The notes beneath the pieces were generated by a model. It saw only the letters and a program-made list of their open reading frames with translations, was not told where the DNA came from and searched no databases. Of a stretch of 10,110 bases of DNA, positions 7,536-10,110 are shown piece by piece (positions within the stretch are counted from its first letter, which is position 1; each line of letters starts with the position of its first letter). The position numbers and the translations under genes were made by a program. Source of the stretch: Glaciecola sp038744645 (GTDB lineage: Bacteria > Pseudomonadota > Gammaproteobacteria > Enterobacterales > Alteromonadaceae); the NCBI GenBank assembly GCA_038744645.1, contig JBCDMA010000136.1, positions 1-10,110 on the forward strand, written 5' to 3'.

Positions 7536-7577
7536 ACTGGCATCCCTGATAAGTTATTAAATTACATAAATAATTTC

Positions 7578-7605
7578 ATTTTACGCATAAAAACTGCTAT
7601 TTCAA
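7578..7605 (-). promoter_or_regulatory. Predicted sigma70 promoter of the CBM48 gene
   Basis: On the minus strand, TTGAAA (complement of 7600-7605; five of six consensus) is followed by a 16-base spacer and TAAAAT (complement of 7578-7583; five of six). Transcription would begin near 7571, leaving a leader of roughly 36 bases with the AGGG site. An imperfect inverted repeat (ATAAAAACT at 7587-7595, AGTTTTAT at 7616-7623) overlaps the -35 region and might be an operator. Confidence 0.5.
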
Positions 7606-7651
7606 CAATAAATGTAGTTTTATTACAAGAATATGTGGGGAGTATCGATAA

Positions 7652-7679
7652 TTGTGTAAGTTGGTGGATAGCTTAAAAT
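7652..7679 (+). promoter_or_regulatory. Weak promoter-like sequence before the inverted repeat
   Basis: TTGTGT (7652-7657, three of six consensus), 16-base spacer, TAAAAT (7674-7679, five of six). A transcript would begin near 7686, almost exactly at the left arm of the inverted repeat. The -35 is poor and the region is AT-rich, so chance is a real alternative. Confidence 0.25.
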
Positions 7680-7683
7680 GATT

Positions 7684-7737
7684 AGCGACTAAAACGGAAC
7701 ACAAGCCGTTGCTCGAGACAAACTAAAGGTAGTCGCT
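7684..7737. repeat. Nested inverted repeat of unknown function in the CBM48-yciI gap
   Basis: The 314 bases between the CBM48 start (7535) and the yciI stop (7850) contain no gene that I can support. Within them AGCGACTA (7684-7691) pairs perfectly with TAGTCGCT (7730-7737), and the 38-base interior holds a second hairpin, AACGG (7693-7697) with CCGTT (7706-7710), plus the palindrome CTCGAG (7713-7718). On the plus strand GTTTT follows the outer stem. It could be a small RNA, an unusual terminator for trpBA-yciI read from the right, or a dispersed repeat. The remaining bases to 7849 show no clear signal. Confidence 0.45.
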
Positions 7738-7849
7738 GTTTTCCAAGTTACATCACTAAGATTGCGCTCTTGGTATCGATGCCGAAATGCTGACGAGAAA
7801 ACACTGGTTTATACGTAAGTGTGACTAACGCATCGGCGTCAATGTTTCG

Positions 7850-8149
7850 CTATGGTAATACGTGTTTAAACGGATTGACTTCGACATCTTCATAAACATC
7901 AGCAGCAATATAGGGATCTGAAGACGCCCATCTCTGAGCATCTTCAAGAGAATCAAATGATGCAATAATCACTGAACCTGTAAAACCCGCCTCACCAGGC
8001 GTGTCGCTGTCAATGGCGGGCATAGGCCCTGCAACCAATAGTCGACCACTGTCTTTTAATGCCTCTAGGCGCTGCAAGTGTTGTGGCCTTGCGGCTAATC
8101 GTTTGGATAAGGAGTCAGGTTTGTCTTTTGCATATATGATGTAGTACAT
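7850..8149 (-). CDS. yciI: YciI family protein
   Basis: Small cytoplasmic protein of the YCII family (dimeric ferredoxin-like fold), 99 residues against 98 in E. coli YciI. The N-terminus YYIIYAKDKPDSLSKRLAARPQHLQRL carries conserved His24, and Asp33 follows in LKDSGRLLVAGPMPA; these match the His/Asp pair proposed as the active site. GFTGSVIIASF and DPYIAADVYEDVEVNPFKHV complete the family pattern. The E. coli protein has no settled function; a distant relative (TftG) removes chloride from a chlorinated quinol derivative. Here it starts 20 bases after the trpA stop, with a weak Shine-Dalgarno, so it probably shares the trp transcript. No convincing classical terminator follows it. Confidence 0.93.
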   Translation of the reverse strand: MYYIIYAKDKPDSLSKRLAARPQHLQRLEALKDSGRLLVAGPMPAIDSDTPGEAGFTGSVIIASFDSLEDAQRWASSDPYIAADVYEDVEVNPFKHVLP

Positions 8150-8169
8150 AATCGTCTTAAATAATGGGT

Positions 8170-9000
8170 TTAATTCTTTGTCGCGGCTTTCATTTCACTG
8201 CTGAAAGATTGCAGTGCGTTTAACATACTTGCTTTGTCGTCCAGGTGTTGTGCAATGATGTTCACCGTCGCAGACCCGGCAATGGCACCCGAAGCACCTG
8301 CATCTATCGCAGACTTGACCTGGTCGGGTTTTGATATGCCAAAGCCCAAAACAGGCGGTGCTACGCCATAGCTGCTCAGTTTATCAATCAGGTCTCTGGT
8401 GGGAATGGTCGCTGCAGTTTCGGCGCCCGTCACACCCGCACGACCCAATAAATACGTATATCCAGATGACAGCTCCGCAATCGAAGACAGTGTTTCAGAG
8501 GAAGCGTTTGGAGGTGCTATCATTATTTGATGAATGTTATGCGCAGTCGCTATCTGCATAAAAGGCAACACTTCTCTGATGGGCACATCGGCAATGAGAA
8601 TCGAATCTACGCCGGATCCAGCCGCTTGTTTGTAGAAAGTATCAATACCTGCCGCGAGCACTAAATTGCTGTAAAGCAACAACCCGATAGGCATCGTTGG
8701 ATGCGCTTCTCTTACTTTTGCGATGATTGCGAGACAATCCTGCGGTTTAACACCCGCACCCAATGCGCGGATGCTCGCCTGCTGAATCGTCGGGCCGTCA
8801 GCAATAGGGTCAGAGTAGGGGATACCTAGCTCCAACGCATCGGCGCCGCCATCAATAAGTGCCATGATTATATTAAAACTGGTATCAATATCGGGATCGC
8901 CCAGCATAACAAACGGTATAAACGCCCCTTGGTTTTCATCCTTGAGCGCTTGGAACATACTGTCGTAGCGACCAGTCCCTTTGAATTTACTAGAAGGCAT
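8170..9000 (-). CDS. trpA: Tryptophan synthase alpha subunit
   Basis: Cleaves indole-3-glycerol phosphate to indole and glyceraldehyde 3-phosphate; the indole is channelled to TrpB in the alpha2-beta2 complex. The 276-residue TIM barrel has catalytic Glu57 in DALELGIPYSDP and Asp68 in IADGPTIQ (equivalent to Salmonella Glu49 and Asp60). Loop residues Tyr183 and the RAGVTGAE segment (187-194) follow, then phosphate-binding GFGIS (219-223) and AGSA (241-244). All key residues are present. Its ATG follows directly on the trpB stop (TAAATG, no gap). A TGGAGA (complement of 9011-9016) inside the end of trpB lies 11 bases upstream, so translation is probably coupled, as expected for subunits needed in equal amounts. 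Regulation of the operon would lie upstream, outside the window. Confidence 0.97.
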   Translation of the reverse strand: MPSSKFKGTGRYDSMFQALKDENQGAFIPFVMLGDPDIDTSFNIIMALIDGGADALELGIPYSDPIADGPTIQQASIRALGAGVKPQDCLAIIAKVREAHPTMPIGLLLYSNLVLAAGIDTFYKQAAGSGVDSILIADVPIREVLPFMQIATAHNIHQIMIAPPNASSETLSSIAELSSGYTYLLGRAGVTGAETAATIPTRDLIDKLSSYGVAPPVLGFGISKPDQVKSAIDAGASGAIAGSATVNIIAQHLDDKASMLNALQSFSSEMKAATKN

Positions 9001-10110
9001 TTAAATTGAATCTCCAAGAATTTTAGTGACATGTGCAAGGTCTTTGTCCCCGCGACCAGACAGGTTGACGACGATAATTGTGCCGTCTTCTGCTTCTTCC
9101 GCCATTGTGATTGCGTGTGCAAGCGCATGTGAAGATTCAAGCGCAGGAATGATCCCTTCTTTTTTTGCTAACAGCTGAAACGCATTCAACGCTTCAGTAT
9201 CAGTCACCGCAAAATACTCAGCTCGGCCAATATCATGAAGATAAGCATGTTGAGGACCCACCGCGGGGTAATCTAAGCCGGCACTGACAGAGTAGGATTC
9301 TTCGATTTGGCCGACTTCGTCTTGCATGATAAAGGTAAATGCACCGTGCAATATGCCTTTTGTGCCTTTACAGATGGTTGCGCCGTGCTCTTTTGTATGC
9401 ACGCCTTTGCCCGCTGGTTCAACACCAATCAGTCGCACATCAGGTTCATCGATAAAATCGGCAAACATGCCAATGGCATTCGAGCCACCGCCTACGCAAG
9501 CAACGACAGCATCGGGTAGCCTTCCTTCTTTTTCAATCATTTGTTGACGTGTTTCTTCACCAATCATTCGATGATATTCACGCACAATCGTAGGGAATGG
9601 GTGCGGGCCTGCAGCAGTACCTAACAGATAATGGGCATTTTCGTAATTTGCTGACCAATCGCGCATTGCTTCATTGACAGCATCCTTTAACGTCCCTGAA
9701 CCAGAGTCCACTGGGATCACCTGCGCGCCCATCAATTTCATTCGAAACACATTAGGTGCTTGGCGCTCAACATCTTTTGCGCCCATGTAAATTCGCGCTT
9801 TGAGCCCAAGTAACGCACATGCAAGTGCGGTGGCAACACCGTGTTGACCTGCACCTGTTTCTGCAATGACTTCGGTTTTGCCCATGCGTTTGGTCAGTAA
9901 CGCCTGACCTAAGACCTGATTGGTTTTATGCGCTCCGCCATGAAGCAAATCTTCGCGCTTCAAATACAACTTCACGTTTGGATTGGAGACCAGATTGCGA
10001 GTTAATGTCATCGCGGTTGGTCGCCCTGCATAATCCTTAAGTAAGGCCATGAATTCTTGTTGAAACGCGGGATCGTCCTGCGCTTTTAAGAATTCAGATT
10101 CCAGCTGATC
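9001..10110 (-). CDS. trpB: Tryptophan synthase beta subunit, 5' end missing
   Basis: Pyridoxal-phosphate enzyme that condenses indole with L-serine to give L-tryptophan. The frame stays open to the right edge, so the start is outside; 369 residues are visible. The ATG at 10048-10050 is internal (Met before ALLKDYAGRPTAM), because the preceding codons read as the usual N-terminal helix (FLKAQDDPAFQQEF). Fragment Lys62 in HGGAHKTNQ is the Schiff-base lysine, Glu84 in AETGAGQHG is the catalytic glutamate, and CVGGGSNAIGMF binds the cofactor phosphate; SSHALAHA and NLSGRGDKD close the domain. By alignment to Salmonella Lys87, about 25 residues are missing. It is an ordinary TrpB1, with no sign of the TrpB2 group. 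Confidence 0.97.
   Translation of the reverse strand, partial: DQLESEFLKAQDDPAFQQEFMALLKDYAGRPTAMTLTRNLVSNPNVKLYLKREDLLHGGAHKTNQVLGQALLTKRMGKTEVIAETGAGQHGVATALACALLGLKARIYMGAKDVERQAPNVFRMKLMGAQVIPVDSGSGTLKDAVNEAMRDWSANYENAHYLLGTAAGPHPFPTIVREYHRMIGEETRQQMIEKEGRLPDAVVACVGGGSNAIGMFADFIDEPDVRLIGVEPAGKGVHTKEHGATICKGTKGILHGAFTFIMQDEVGQIEESYSVSAGLDYPAVGPQHAYLHDIGRAEYFAVTDTEALNAFQLLAKKEGIIPALESSHALAHAITMAEEAEDGTIIVVNLSGRGDKDLAHVTKILGDSI

Noticed and set aside
7532..7543. ATG-CCA-GTA-TGA mini-frame overlapping the CBM48 start by four bases
   Set aside because: Its ATG is directly against the AGGG site, too close to be used; the spacing suits the CBM48 ATG instead.
7684..7737. The inverted repeat as an integron attC site
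   Set aside because: The arms lack the GTTRRRY/RYYYAAC core sites, and there is no integrase or gene cassette nearby.
6100..7780. TATCGAT in three intergenic places (6101, 7643, 7774) as a shared operator
   Set aside because: ATCGAT also occurs several times inside coding sequence in this window, so the intergenic copies need no special explanation.

Overview
The window reads as an ordinary, densely coded chromosomal segment of a gammaproteobacterium. The proteins I can place look closest to E. coli-type enzymes (DusC, TesA, YbbA, YbbP, YfcH, FolX, TqsA, YciI, TrpA, TrpB), and two gene clusters keep the order known from E. coli: tesA divergent from ybbA-ybbP, and folX-yfcH. GC content is by eye in the mid-forties. 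Together with a free-standing CBM48 protein this fits a marine Alteromonadales-like bacterium, but the genus is inference. I see no transposase, integrase, phage gene, CRISPR array, tRNA or rRNA.

Layout, left to right. (1) The 3' part of dusC (tRNA dihydrouridine synthase) runs in from the left edge. (2) tesA (minus), a secreted GDSL esterase/thioesterase, converges on dusC. Its 5' end abuts the start of ybbA. (3) ybbA-ybbP (plus) encode an ABC ATPase and a ten-segment FtsX/MacB-type permease, probably translationally coupled and followed by a candidate terminator. (4) folX-yfcH (minus) encode dihydroneopterin triphosphate 2'-epimerase and an SDR39U1 oxidoreductase of unknown substrate. (5) tqsA (plus), an AI-2E/PerM-type membrane protein, is divergent from folX. 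(6) A small CBM48 (isoamylase early-set) protein lies on the minus strand. (7) A 314-base gap holds a good promoter for the CBM48 gene and an unexplained inverted repeat. (8) trpB-trpA-yciI (minus) encode both tryptophan synthase subunits and a YciI protein. trpB is cut by the right edge.

How the genes work together. TesA, YbbA and YbbP probably form one envelope module in which the ABC pair hands hydrophobic substrates to the periplasmic esterase. FolX feeds the tetrahydromonapterin pathway, and YfcH is a candidate partner by position. TrpA and TrpB form the alpha2-beta2 tryptophan synthase, and YciI is probably on the same transcript. I did not find a convincing undescribed system. The least explained items are the nested inverted repeat at 7684-7737 with a promoter-like sequence just before it, the free-standing CBM48 protein, and the unknown roles of YfcH and YciI beside well-understood pathway genes.
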